NCBI GenBank assembly: GCA_026988435.1
Contig: JALSLH010000088.1
Coordinates: 1 to 64,000 of the forward strand
DNA: 64,000 nucleotides
Direction: 5' to 3'
From: Methylophaga sp.
GTDB lineage: Bacteria > Pseudomonadota > Gammaproteobacteria > Nitrosococcales > Methylophagaceae
This document shows, in pieces, positions 51,883-60,862 of the stretch. How positions within the stretch are numbered: the stretch's first letter is position 1; each line of letters starts with the position of its first letter. A program made the translations under genes and the position numbers. Below the pieces are notes generated by a model. That model saw nothing but the letters and a program-made list of their open reading frames with translations, searched no databases and was not told the DNA's origin.

Positions 51883-53997
51883 ATGCGTATTTGGCCAACA
51901 ATAAAATTAAAATTAAGAAGTAAGCTATTACTGGTTTCATTGGTGTTATTACTTTTACCTTGGCTGGGAGTACGTTATATTCAAGCGATGGAAGACTTGT
52001 TGCAACAGCAGCAAGCACAGTCGATGGCGACTATTGCCAAAGCCAGTGCCATATTAATGGCACAATATTCTGATCCTTTAATTGAGAGATCTGAACTTTT
52101 AGATCATAAAACACGAACACAAAAAATTGCAGTATCAACACTTTCTACTCCCATTGAGATTGATGGTTACAAAAGTGAATGGAAAGCCCTTCATGGCTTA
52201 ATGACGACACTTCCTGCCACCAACCAACTATCTTATGGGCACAAAATTGATCCTCAAGATGTGACGGCACGATATCTATGGGCAAAACAGCAACGGTCGT
52301 TAATGATGCTATTAGATGTGGCTGATGATTCGATTGTATTTCGAAATCCACATAGTTCAAATAGGCATGGTGGCGATGCTATTGTATTGGCGGTTGTGGA
52401 CCATAAACAGCGCGTTCGTCGCTATTTATTAACAGCAAGTGCACCAGGGCAGATTAACGCCTTTGAATATATTGGAAGTTATCTCGACCCCGTGGTTATT
52501 GGGCGACAAAGTGGTATTCAGGCAGCATGGCAGCTATCACCTTATGGCTATCGCTTAGAGCTTGCCTTGCCTGAAGCAATGATTGATTCATCCATAGCGA
52601 TAGCGGTTATTGATGTAGATAAAAATGAAGCAGAACCTCAAGTCATTGGAATAGGTGATGTACGAGATAGTGCACTTTTTGCTGATTTACTTTTACCTTC
52701 TACACAGTTAGCAGAAGCACTGTCAGAGATGGCTACAGAGGGTACCAGAATTTGGTTAATTGATAATGAACGCAATACACTCGCTAGCGCAGGCCAAGGT
52801 GAAGTTTTGGTCGCCGAGCAACCGTTCAATTCACTGACAGATTTTTTTTATAATCTTTTTTTAGAAACGGCTGTGTCAGATGATGAGTCATTACGGCATG
52901 AACAAGCTGTTTTTAGAGGCAATGCGGTGCAAGCAGCACTCAAAGGTATAGCAGAAACAGAGCGTCGGAAGGTAAAAGATAGTAAGCAAACGGTAATTGT
53001 GGCAGCCCAGCCTATTTTGATAGACGGGATAACGGTTGCTACTATCGTAGCAGAAAAAAATACTAATACTATTATGGGGCTACAGAATAAAGCGGTCAAA
53101 ACCTTAGTCAATACTAGCTTATGGGTGATGGCGTTAGCACTGATTGTCCTAATCGGTTTTGCTAGCCGTCTTTCTTTTAGAATTAGGCGATTAAACCGTG
53201 ATGTTTCTGCTGTAGTGAGTGGTGAGGGTCGCGTGTCAGGCGTATTGGCACAACGTGAAGAATATGACGAATTAGGTGAATTACGCCAAGGATTTGAACA
53301 ACTTTTTGAGCGTTTAGGTTTATATACGCATTACCTAGAAGCCCTATCATCGCGGTTGACACATGAGCTGCGCACGCCTGTAGCAGTGATTAGAACGTCA
53401 TTAGAGCATTTGGAGCAATCTCCTGAGGATAGCCAAATTTATATTGATCGCGCTCGTTCAGGCAGTGAGCGGCTTAATAATATTATTGCTCGAATGAGTG
53501 AGGCAAGCCGATTAGAACAAACCGTTAATAATGTCGTTTTAGAAAAATTTGATTTGACAGCTTTACTGCAAAATATCACACCGGTATACCAAGATCTTCA
53601 TCCGCAGGTCACATTTGAGTTAACTATAGTAGAAGAAGGTATTATGGTAAATGGCTGCCAAGAATTAATTGTGCAAATGCTGGATAAATTGATTGCCAAT
53701 GCGGTCGATTTTCATTTGCCTAAAACAGCAATAGTGATAAGCCTTGAAAAAAGTAGCAGGTCAGCGGCAGGAGTGCTCACAATAAGGAATTCAGGCCCAC
53801 ATTTGCCTGAAGGTATGGAGCAGCAATTATTTCAGCCGATGGTTTCTATTCGTGAGGCTGTTACGCAATCACCTGTACCTCATTTGGGCTTGGGTTTATA
53901 TATTGTCAAACTGATCGCTGAATTACATGGTGGACAGATCACCGCCCATAATTGGCAACAAGGGGTAGAGTTTAGGCTTAAGCTGCCGATAACATAA
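51883..53997 (+). CDS. pdsS: Membrane histidine kinase, PdsS-like
   Basis: This is a 704-residue sensor kinase. An N-terminal membrane helix (LLLVSLVLLLLPWLGVRYI) is followed by a large periplasmic part (about 35-400). That part includes a carbohydrate-binding-like beta domain (IEIDGYKSEWKALHG, LMMLLDVADDS, WQLSPYGYRLELALP). A second membrane helix lies near 410-430. HAMP, the H box SRLTHELRTPVAVIRTSLEHL, the N box LDKLIANAVDFH and the G2 HLGLGLYIVKLI follow. The long periplasmic region is the hallmark of the dedicated sortase-system kinase. It pairs with the upstream regulator. Confidence 0.87.
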   Translation: MRIWPTIKLKLRSKLLLVSLVLLLLPWLGVRYIQAMEDLLQQQQAQSMATIAKASAILMAQYSDPLIERSELLDHKTRTQKIAVSTLSTPIEIDGYKSEWKALHGLMTTLPATNQLSYGHKIDPQDVTARYLWAKQQRSLMMLLDVADDSIVFRNPHSSNRHGGDAIVLAVVDHKQRVRRYLLTASAPGQINAFEYIGSYLDPVVIGRQSGIQAAWQLSPYGYRLELALPEAMIDSSIAIAVIDVDKNEAEPQVIGIGDVRDSALFADLLLPSTQLAEALSEMATEGTRIWLIDNERNTLASAGQGEVLVAEQPFNSLTDFFYNLFLETAVSDDESLRHEQAVFRGNAVQAALKGIAETERRKVKDSKQTVIVAAQPILIDGITVATIVAEKNTNTIMGLQNKAVKTLVNTSLWVMALALIVLIGFASRLSFRIRRLNRDVSAVVSGEGRVSGVLAQREEYDELGELRQGFEQLFERLGLYTHYLEALSSRLTHELRTPVAVIRTSLEHLEQSPEDSQIYIDRARSGSERLNNIIARMSEASRLEQTVNNVVLEKFDLTALLQNITPVYQDLHPQVTFELTIVEEGIMVNGCQELIVQMLDKLIANAVDFHLPKTAIVISLEKSSRSAAGVLTIRNSGPHLPEGMEQQLFQPMVSIREAVTQSPVPHLGLGLYIVKLIAELHGGQITAHNWQQGVEFRLKLPIT

Positions 53998-54099
53998 ATA
54001 TGAGGGTTTAGAACGAGTTGTCTTTTTCGCACTGTCTTAACAAAAATACTTATCATGAGAAGCTCTCATTATGCTATAAATTTATGGAGTGTTATCAAA

Positions 54100-54513
54100 A
54101 TGAAATCTTTACGAGCTATAGTAGTAGTTAGTTTAATGCTATTTTTATCAGCAGTAGAAGCCGATGTTCCGATGCCGCCGATACCTATTGAGCCTATTTA
54201 TTTTGAACCGCCGATAGTAGAAGCATCACAACAAGACAAACAGTTAAATTGCATTGATTTGGATAATACAATTCGTTATTTGCATCCTTATCGTTATACC
54301 TACAAAGATAAGTTCTATGAAGACGATACTAATACCATCGCTGTCACACTGATTACAGCAGATTCAGTCCCGATTGTAGGTGGATTGCTAGGCTTAGGAT
54401 ATTTGACCTATTCATCACTGGTTGAAGAAAAAGAAAGTCGGCGCATGTTAAATGTGGAGCAACAAATCAGCATGTTGCAGCAGTTAAAATCAGAATTACA
54501 CTGTTTTGAATAA
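54100..54513 (+). CDS. Small exported protein of unknown function
   Basis: This 137-residue protein is not recognised. I start at 54100, where MKSLRAIVVVSLMLFLSAVEA forms a signal peptide and GGAG lies upstream. The mature part opens with a proline-rich stretch (DVPMPPIPIEPIYFEPP), then has two cysteines (LNCIDLD and LHCFE), a hydrophobic segment VPIVGGLLGLGYLTYSSL, and a charged helical end. It lies about 100 bases after pdsS and 127 bases before the repeat-protein gene, same strand. A periplasmic or membrane-attached location is likely. Confidence 0.7.
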   Translation: MKSLRAIVVVSLMLFLSAVEADVPMPPIPIEPIYFEPPIVEASQQDKQLNCIDLDNTIRYLHPYRYTYKDKFYEDDTNTIAVTLITADSVPIVGGLLGLGYLTYSSLVEEKESRRMLNVEQQISMLQQLKSELHCFE

Positions 54514-54640
54514 ACGTGAACAAGTAAATTATAAAAAAACGTGATTGAGATGTGGCTCGCAATAAGCCGTTTTATTGCTTGTAGTTACCTCGAGATATCA
54601 TGTACTATCAAGGTAATGAATTAGCAGAGAGGTAGCTACA

Positions 54641-55366
54641 ATGACAACTACAATCGATATAAAAAAAAAATGGTACGAAGCTAACTTAAAGGCAGCACGT
54701 GAAAGCCGAAAAAAATGGTATAAAGCGAATGAAAAGGTGGCGACAACATTGCCTCAAAAACATTGGTATGAAATCAATGAAACGCGCAAAGCTGATACAG
54801 GAAAGCCATGGTATGAAGCTAATCTGGCTGGTCATTTAGATGCTAAGAAAAAATGGTATGAAGCGAACCTAAAAGCTGCGGTAGATTCAATTCGAGAAGA
54901 ACGTACAAAATGGTATGAGGCTAACGAGCAACAAACAGAAAAAACAGGCCAACCATGGTATGAAGCTAATACACAATTTGATCCTCATATGGAAATAAAG
55001 AGAAAGTGGTACCGTTCTAATCTTGAAATGGCGCATGCAAAGCAAGAAAAATGGTATGAGGCGAATCAGCAACCGACAAATCAGACAGGTCAACCATGGT
55101 ATGAAGCAAATATACACGCTGATCCACATATGGATCAGAAGAAAAAATGGTATAAAGCAAATCTTGAACTTGCTAGAACCAATATGGACAATAAAAAATG
55201 GTATGAAGCAAATACACATGTAGATCAGTATGCTGATGCCAAACAAAAATGGTTTATGGCAAATCTTGCACTGACACGTAAAAAAACTGAAAAGCAGAAA
55301 TGGTATGAAGCTAACCTTGAAGCTACGCGTCAAGGCCAGAAAAAATGGTATGACAGCAATAAATAA
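54641..55366 (+). CDS. KWYEAN-repeat protein, unknown function
   Basis: This 241-residue protein is built almost wholly of one motif, consensus [KP]-W-Y-E-A-N. Tryptophans stand at residues 11, 26, 42, 57, 72, 91, 106, 123, 138, 153, 170, 187, 204, 221 and 236. All 15 are followed by an aromatic residue (14 Tyr, 1 Phe) and by Asn four places on. Spacing is 15-19 residues. A higher-order unit of about 47-49 residues is marked by TG[KQ]PWYEAN at 53, 102 and 149 and by DPHM at 114 and 161. Linkers are Lys/Glu/Gln-rich; there is no signal peptide, membrane segment or cysteine. AGAGAGG precedes the ATG. Synonymous codons differ between copies (AAC/AAT, GCT/GCG/GCA), so the repeat is old and kept at protein level. 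The next gene's ATG directly abuts its stop. I know no family for it. Confidence 0.85.
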   Translation: MTTTIDIKKKWYEANLKAARESRKKWYKANEKVATTLPQKHWYEINETRKADTGKPWYEANLAGHLDAKKKWYEANLKAAVDSIREERTKWYEANEQQTEKTGQPWYEANTQFDPHMEIKRKWYRSNLEMAHAKQEKWYEANQQPTNQTGQPWYEANIHADPHMDQKKKWYKANLELARTNMDNKKWYEANTHVDQYADAKQKWFMANLALTRKKTEKQKWYEANLEATRQGQKKWYDSNK

Positions 55367-56005
55367 ATGATTGAAGTTAAATGCCTCACCGTTGGGGCAT
55401 TTCAGGTGAACACCTATTTAATTAAAGATGCGGCAACGGGAGCCTGCGCGGTTATTGATACAGGGGAAAGTGATGATTTAGTTGAGCGCCTGCAAGCGTT
55501 ACAGCCAAGCCCCGATGTTCAAATGATTTTGCTAACACATGCACATCTTGATCATGCAGGCGCTTTAGTCGCTTTGCAGAAAGTGTTCGATGTGCCTACA
55601 TATCTACCTAGATTAGAAATACCTTTATTTGAAACATTACCGGAGCAGGGGACATGGTTTGGTGCGCCTCATATGAATCGTCCTTGTGGTCGAATTGATC
55701 ATCTTGTTGATGATGGCGATGTAATTCAGTTAGGTGAAACAACATTGCAGTTTATTTCAGCGCCAGGCCATACTCCCGGTCAGGGTTGCTATTACGATGA
55801 ATCGAATATCTTTGTCGGTGATACAATATTTGCAGGAAGTGTCGGCAGAACGGATCTACCAATGGGGGATCCTATCCTCGCACAAAAAAGTTTAGCAAAG
55901 CTAATGAAGTTATCTGGTAAGCTACAGGTTCACAGTGGCCATGGAGCGGTTACTACGCTGGCGCAAGAACTGACCAGTAATCCTTTTTTACAATTCTTGA
56001 GATAA
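55367..56005 (+). CDS. Metallo-beta-lactamase-fold hydrolase (glyoxalase II/YcbL-like)
   Basis: This 212-residue cytoplasmic hydrolase has the zinc motif THAHLDHAG (HxHxDH) near residue 58, APGHTPGQG, VGDTIFAGSVGRTDLP and a final HSGHG. Members hydrolyse thioesters such as S-lactoylglutathione or related substrates. It starts immediately after the repeat-protein stop codon and is followed by carbonic anhydrase after one base, so the three genes form a tight unit. Confidence 0.9.
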   Translation: MIEVKCLTVGAFQVNTYLIKDAATGACAVIDTGESDDLVERLQALQPSPDVQMILLTHAHLDHAGALVALQKVFDVPTYLPRLEIPLFETLPEQGTWFGAPHMNRPCGRIDHLVDDGDVIQLGETTLQFISAPGHTPGQGCYYDESNIFVGDTIFAGSVGRTDLPMGDPILAQKSLAKLMKLSGKLQVHSGHGAVTTLAQELTSNPFLQFLR

Positions 56006-56006
56006 A

Positions 56007-56639
56007 ATGGCAAAAACACAAAAGTTAATTGATGGGTTCAAACGTTTTCAAGCACAATATTTTGGAGATGATAGACGCCTTTATGACAGTATGATTTCGG
56101 GGCAACCAGCAAAGACTATGATGATAGCGTGTTGTGATTCACGTGTTGACCCTGCCATTGTGACCGATTGCGATCCTGGTGACTTGTTTATTGTGCGCAA
56201 TGTGGCAAATTTGGTGCCACCCTGTGAAAATGATGGACATCACCATGGTACAAGTGCCGCCTTAGAATTTGCGGCTAATAGCCTAGAAGTAGAAAATATT
56301 ATTATTATGGGCCACGCAAACTGTGGTGGTATTAATGCTTTATGGCATGATGATGGGGATGAAATGCAATCTCAGTTTTTACATCATTGGATGTCAATTG
56401 CTAAGCCATCAAAAGACTGGGTAATTAATAAGTTATCAAGTTCATCACAGGAAGATAAAATCAAAGCATGTGAACAGCGTGCAATTTTAGAGTCATTAGC
56501 GAACTTAATGACATTTAACTGTATTCGCGAGAAAGTAGAGCAGGGTACGCTTAGCTTACATGGTTGGTACTTTGATATCCCTACAGGTCAGCTACTTTAT
56601 TTTAATTCACAAACAGGTGCGTTTGAACCCGTAAATTAG
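56007..56639 (+). CDS. can: Beta-class carbonic anhydrase
   Basis: This 210-residue enzyme interconverts CO2 and bicarbonate. Zinc ligands and catalytic dyad are visible: CCDSRVDP (Cys, Asp, Arg) and GHANCGGI (His, Cys). [12 protein letters not shown] and GTSAALEFA are typical. It is the third gene of the repeat-protein unit and overlaps bamE by four bases at the convergent ends. Confidence 0.95.
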   Translation: MAKTQKLIDGFKRFQAQYFGDDRRLYDSMISGQPAKTMMIACCDSRVDPAIVTDCDPGDLFIVRNVANLVPPCENDGHHHGTSAALEFAANSLEVENIIIMGHANCGGINALWHDDGDEMQSQFLHHWMSIAKPSKDWVINKLSSSSQEDKIKACEQRAILESLANLMTFNCIREKVEQGTLSLHGWYFDIPTGQLLYFNSQTGAFEPVN

Positions 56640-57166
56640 GATTCTTCTTCTACCGCTTTGTCCACATCTTCACCCGTTTCTTCAGTAGAAGTATTATCAT
56701 TAATTATATCAGGCTCACTATCGCCACCCAAACCGATTGTATTCAATAAGCCTCGAAAGAACCCTGTTTTCTTCTCAGTCAAAGGCACAATGACATTTTC
56801 ACTTTCTTTATTTGATTGCGGTAAGTCTTCACGCGCTACTGTTCGGGTATCACCTTCAACATAGTCTAATAGGTCATTCTCAAAAAACAGTGTGATGCGG
56901 CGCTGTTCACGGCTGTCATTTCCTGGATGGAAACTATAGATATAATCCCAGCGATTTGGATGGAAAGTATCAATTAGAAGTGGTGTCCCCATAATGTAGG
57001 TCACTTGGCTTTTAGTCATATCAGGTTTGAGCTGATTAATCATATCTTGGGTAACATCGTTACCTTGTTGAATGTCAATGCGATAAACACCGGGGATCTT
57101 GTCTTTATTACACGCGCTAATAAATACGGTGAAGCTTGCAAGGATGCAAATGAGAAAAGTTTTCAT
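56636..57166 (-). CDS. bamE: Outer membrane assembly lipoprotein BamE
   Basis: This is a 176-residue lipoprotein with lipobox FISAC near residue 19. The SmpA/OmlA fold shows [21 protein letters not shown], the [21 protein letters not shown] core and [11 protein letters not shown] long acidic C-terminal extension (rich in Asp, Glu, Thr) makes it larger than the E. coli protein. It is divergent from fur, the common gammaproteobacterial arrangement. Confidence 0.94.
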   Translation of the reverse strand: MKTFLICILASFTVFISACNKDKIPGVYRIDIQQGNDVTQDMINQLKPDMTKSQVTYIMGTPLLIDTFHPNRWDYIYSFHPGNDSREQRRITLFFENDLLDYVEGDTRTVAREDLPQSNKESENVIVPLTEKKTGFFRGLLNTIGLGGDSEPDIINDNTSTEETGEDVDKAVEEES

Positions 57167-57336
57167 TTATATTCAATATCTATATTAATTTCCAAACTGA
57201 AATGATACGCTATAGCTAAATAACTTGAAACCTACATTTGCAAGTTTTACCATCCCGTCATTCCGTTAGCAGGAATCTGAATACAAACAAGACATCTTCC
57301 TTTTAAAGCATGTGTGGGAGTGACGACGCAATGGGA

Positions 57337-57364
57337 ACCTGCAGCTTGAATGGCCACAGGTATA
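57337..57364. mobile_element. Solo MITE terminus upstream of fur
   Basis: ACCTGCAGCTTGAATGGCCACAGGTATA resembles the right ends of the TATACCC elements (compare AGATTGCATGGTCACGGGTATA at 36680-36701). No matching left end remains. It lies 27 bases before the fur start, so it may contribute to the fur leader. A dispersed-repeat arm (CCGTCATTCCGTTAGC) is at 57254. Confidence 0.6.
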
Positions 57365-57391
57365 ACCTTAGTTTGAGAGAGCGTATTTATA

Positions 57392-57802
57392 ATGGAAAGC
57401 CAAGACTTAAGAAAAGCCGGCCTAAAAGTTACCTTGCCAAGATTAAAAGTATTAGAGATCCTCGAAACAGCAGAGCAGCGACACTTAAGTGCTGAAGATG
57501 TTTATAAAGCTATGTTAGAAATGGGCGAAGAAATTGGTCTTGCTACGGTTTACCGTGTTTTAACGCAATTTGAAGGGGCTGGCCTAGTTTCACGGCTCAG
57601 TATCGATGGCGGCCATGCCGTATTTGAGTTAGAAGATGGCTCGCATCATGATCATCTATTATGCGTGCGTTGTAATGGCATTGAAGAATTTGTCGATGAA
57701 GTGATTGAGCAGCGTCAGCGAGAAATTGCTAAGAAAAAAGGCTTTGAAATGACTGACCATGCTTTATATATATACGGCATTTGCAAAAAATGTCAGAAAT
57801 AA
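57392..57802 (+). CDS. fur: Ferric uptake regulator Fur
   Basis: This 136-residue metal-dependent repressor has the DNA-binding helix EEIGLATVYRVLTQFEGAGL, the regulatory metal-site stretch HHDHLLCVRCNGIEEF with CxxC, and a second CxxC at the end (CKKC). Its length and start (MESQDLRKAGLKVTLPRLKVLEIL) are standard. It is followed after one base by a small unknown gene. Confidence 0.97.
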   Translation: MESQDLRKAGLKVTLPRLKVLEILETAEQRHLSAEDVYKAMLEMGEEIGLATVYRVLTQFEGAGLVSRLSIDGGHAVFELEDGSHHDHLLCVRCNGIEEFVDEVIEQRQREIAKKKGFEMTDHALYIYGICKKCQK

Positions 57803-57803
57803 A

Positions 57804-58109
57804 ATGGCATTTGATTTTTATTTAGGTGAAGAAAATACTTTCATAGACCATCATGAAGAAGGACTTTTTGAACTCATCAATGATGAGGGGAAATATCCTC
57901 AACTCAATTGCTTATGGGATAATTTTTATGATGGCCCATTAATCACACCCACTATAGCTAATAAATTGGTGCATGAGTTAATCGAATTAAGGCAGCAAAT
58001 TTATCAGAGCAATGAAAATCACTATTTATTAAAAGCGATCGATAGAATATTACCGCTATTGAGCAAAGCCTATGTGGGCAATAGTCAAGTTAAATGCATG
58101 AGTGATTAA
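57804..58109 (+). CDS. Small hypothetical protein downstream of fur
   Basis: This 101-residue protein is not recognised. It starts at 57804, one base after the fur stop, as MAFDFYLGEENTFIDHHEEG; the longer frame into fur lacks a plausible start. It is acidic, predicted mostly helical (ELIELRQQIYQSNENHYLLKA), and has no signal peptide or membrane segment. It overlaps recN by four bases at the convergent ends. Coupling to fur suggests co-expression. Confidence 0.7.
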   Translation: MAFDFYLGEENTFIDHHEEGLFELINDEGKYPQLNCLWDNFYDGPLITPTIANKLVHELIELRQQIYQSNENHYLLKAIDRILPLLSKAYVGNSQVKCMSD

Positions 58110-59779
58110 CAAGCTGATTTATCTAACATTTCCTCAGCATGGAGCCGTGTTTTTTCTGTTAGCGTTACGCCACCCAACATTCGTGCTATTTCTTCAATAC
58201 GCTGCTTTTTATCAAGAGCAGTAATATCAATATGGGTGCTATCTTTTAGGTTAGTTTTACTCACTTGTAGTTGCTGATGCGCTTGAGCAGCAACTTGCGG
58301 TAAATGAGTGATGCAAATAACTTGACGGTTTTCAGCAAGTTTTCGCAGATGATTACCGACGATCTCAGCAATACCCCCACCAATACCTACATCCACTTCA
58401 TCAAACACCAATGTAGGCACACTCCGGCTACTAGCGGTGACAACTTGGATTGCCAGACTAATTCGAGCTAATTCTCCGCCTGAAGCTACTTTGCCCAATT
58501 CGCCTGCCGGCTGACCGGGGTTAGCAGTGACAAGTAACTGAATGTTATCTGCACCTGTTTCATTGAAGTTGTCATTTGCCATCGGCGACACGATAAATTC
58601 AACTTGGCCGCTTGGCATTGCGAGCTCTTGAATAGAATGACTAATTTTTTTAGCTAATGGGGCCGCTGTTTGTTGTCGCTTTTTAGTGATTTTATTGCAC
58701 AGATCTCGACATGCCGACATTTGTTGGGTTTGCTGTTGTTGCAACTCTTCAGTATGGACTTCGATATTGGCTAATGAGGTGAGCTCTTGTTGAAGCTGTT
58801 CAAAATGAGCTGGTAATTGCTCAATTTCGATATGATGCTTACGAGCCTGGTCATGCAATGTCGCTACTTCTACTTCGATTTGCTGTAAACGTTGAGGGTC
58901 GTTATCGGTAGTATCTAAATAATGGCGTAATTCATTTGATACTTCGTCAAGTTGAATAACGGTTGAGTTAAGGGTTTCAATTAAATTTGTGAATTGAGGT
59001 TCAATATCTTGATGAAGCGTAATCTCAGTTAAGGACTGGCTTATTAGCGAATAGGCCGCACCTTGTTCTTGCTCGAATAACTGATGTTGTGCCGATTGGG
59101 CGGCTTCAATTAATTGTGATGCATTATTGCGTTGTTGATGTTCTTGAATAAGCTGTTCCACATAATCTTGACTAAGATTCAGCGCTTGCAATTCAGTGAC
59201 TTGATAGTCTAATAAGTCATGGCGAGCGGTTTGATCTTGAGATTGTTGTTTGATCGTATCTAATGCTTTTTCAGTGGCTTTTAATTGTTGATAGTGTGTT
59301 GCGAGCTCATCGAGCAAAGATTGTGTGCCTGCAACGGTATCTAATAACTCTCGTTGTGTTTCACTTCGGATAAGTGATTGGTGCGCATGTTGGCCATGAA
59401 TATCGATACTGCGAATACTAATTTCACGCAGCTGTGCTAGTTGCACGGCACGACCATTGATGTAAGCGCGTGAACGACCTTCTTTGTTAATTGTTCTGCG
59501 TAACTCACATTGGCCATCGTCATCTAGCTCTTCATCAAGCAACCATTGTTGCAAGGCGGAATTCTTTTTAATATCAAAACTAGCTGCTATTTCCGCCCGC
59601 TCACTACCTTGTCTTACCATTTTTGAATCAGCGCGGTCACCTAAGACTAAACTAAGTGCATCCACTAACATTGATTTTCCTGCGCCGGTTTCACCTGTTA
59701 ATGAGGTCATACCCTTTTCGAAGCTTACTTCGATATCTTCAACGACAGCTAAATTACGAATGCTGAGCGCGGTGATCAT
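58106..59779 (-). CDS. recN: DNA repair protein RecN
   Basis: This is a 557-residue SMC-like ATPase for double-strand break repair. The N-terminal IRNLAVVEDIEVSFEKGMT leads into Walker A GETGAGKSML. A long Gln-rich coiled coil spans about 160-375. The C-terminal ABC signature SGGELARISLAIQV, Walker B TLVFDEVDVGIGG and the late CITHLPQVAAQA complete the ATPase head. It overlaps nadK by four bases (ATGA), a common gene pair. Confidence 0.95.
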   Translation of the reverse strand: MITALSIRNLAVVEDIEVSFEKGMTSLTGETGAGKSMLVDALSLVLGDRADSKMVRQGSERAEIAASFDIKKNSALQQWLLDEELDDDGQCELRRTINKEGRSRAYINGRAVQLAQLREISIRSIDIHGQHAHQSLIRSETQRELLDTVAGTQSLLDELATHYQQLKATEKALDTIKQQSQDQTARHDLLDYQVTELQALNLSQDYVEQLIQEHQQRNNASQLIEAAQSAQHQLFEQEQGAAYSLISQSLTEITLHQDIEPQFTNLIETLNSTVIQLDEVSNELRHYLDTTDNDPQRLQQIEVEVATLHDQARKHHIEIEQLPAHFEQLQQELTSLANIEVHTEELQQQQTQQMSACRDLCNKITKKRQQTAAPLAKKISHSIQELAMPSGQVEFIVSPMANDNFNETGADNIQLLVTANPGQPAGELGKVASGGELARISLAIQVVTASSRSVPTLVFDEVDVGIGGGIAEIVGNHLRKLAENRQVICITHLPQVAAQAHQQLQVSKTNLKDSTHIDITALDKKQRIEEIARMLGGVTLTEKTRLHAEEMLDKSAC

Positions 59780-60642
59780 GTTAGTTTTTTACCCCATTCA
59801 AGTTTTGCACGTAGAATGGAATAATGGTCATGGTTTTCTTGGTGTAGCAATTGAATGGTGCTGGTGTGACGTTGAATACGAATAGAATCACCAGGCTGCA
59901 TAATATGGCCCGGTCGTCCATCACAGGTCGCCATGGCTGTATTGGTATTATTTTCACTGAGAATAATATCAATGACGCTATTTGCAGCAATAACCAGGGG
60001 GCGGTTACTGAGTGAATGGGGGCATACAGAAGCCAGAACAAGCGCATCTAAATCGACATCAAGAATAGGCCCGCCAGCTGACATGGCATACGCTGTCGAG
60101 CCAGTAGGCGTAGCGATTACTAGACCATCAGCTCGCTGACTGTTCAGAAAACGCCCATTGATATAGGTTTCAAATTCGATCATATGTAAGCTTTGATGGG
60201 CATGAACAACGACATCATTCATTGCTTTTCCCACAGGATCTTTAGAATTATTGATGGTGGCATACATTAAAAAACGCGTATCTTCACGATAATCGCCATC
60301 AAGGATTGCAGTCAGCTGCTGTTCAAGTTTAGATAAGGTGACATCGGCAAGAAAACCAAGACGACCTACATTAATTCCCACTAAAGGTAAGTTTGAGCCA
60401 GATAACGCGCGTGATGCGGATAACAATGTGCCATCGCCACCAATCGCAATGGTGAGATCACAGTGTTGTGGAAAATCATTAATTGAAACGACATCTAATT
60501 CTGGTAAAAAGGACATCGGTTCATTGATTACAATGCTGAGTGAACGGCTGCGTAAAAAATCGGTCACACGTACAACCGCATTTTCCATAACAGGATCATC
60601 CTTACGGATAAATAGACCGATTCGTTTAAAAGATGAACTCAT
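59776..60642 (-). CDS. nadK: NAD kinase
   Basis: This 288-residue enzyme makes NADP+ from NAD+ and ATP. Motifs are AIGGDGTLLSASRAL (GGDG), VGINVGRLGFLADV, VATPTGSTAYAMSAGGPI and CPHSLSNRPLV. I start at 60642 (MSSSFKRIGLFIRKDD); the longer frame to 60711 adds an unlikely cysteine-bearing leader. It is translationally coupled to recN. Confidence 0.95.
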   Translation of the reverse strand: MSSSFKRIGLFIRKDDPVMENAVVRVTDFLRSRSLSIVINEPMSFLPELDVVSINDFPQHCDLTIAIGGDGTLLSASRALSGSNLPLVGINVGRLGFLADVTLSKLEQQLTAILDGDYREDTRFLMYATINNSKDPVGKAMNDVVVHAHQSLHMIEFETYINGRFLNSQRADGLVIATPTGSTAYAMSAGGPILDVDLDALVLASVCPHSLSNRPLVIAANSVIDIILSENNTNTAMATCDGRPGHIMQPGDSIRIQRHTSTIQLLHQENHDHYSILRAKLEWGKKLT

Positions 60643-60725
60643 TTTTGCTATTAGCCTGCCGATATATTGGGAACATTTCATGCATTCTAACTGGTGCTTT
60701 GATTTATGCAAAGTATTAAGAAATC

Positions 60726-60779
60726 ATTAGGGTCTGTTGCTCTTTCATAGTCGCCTCTGAAAGATCAACAGACCCTAAT
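60726..60779. repeat. Long inverted repeat between nadK and ndk
   Basis: ATTAGGGTCTGTTG at the left and CAACAGACCCTAAT at the right are exact inverses. An inner CTTTCA/TGAAAG pair extends the stem around a short loop. There is no T run, so it is not an obvious terminator. It resembles the ends of small non-coding elements. Confidence 0.75.
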
Positions 60780-60862
60780 ATTTCAATAGTTCTAACATGT
60801 CAGTTATATATGATAAAATGCCGTGTTTTGTATTTAACTTTTTATAATCTTGAGGATGAACA

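Noticed and set aside
54887-55333. 148-codon open frame on the reverse strand of the KWYEAN gene
   Set aside because: It is the antisense shadow of a repetitive gene; the forward product has a ribosome binding site, coherent motif conservation and codon drift, and the reverse product has none of these.
57310-57495. 61-codon frame upstream of and into fur
   Set aside because: It lies across a MITE end and reads fur in another frame; no independent support.
60726-60779. Inverted repeat after nadK as an intrinsic terminator
   Set aside because: The stem is long and has no following T run in either direction; it lies upstream of both nadK and ndk, so it is better described as a repeat.
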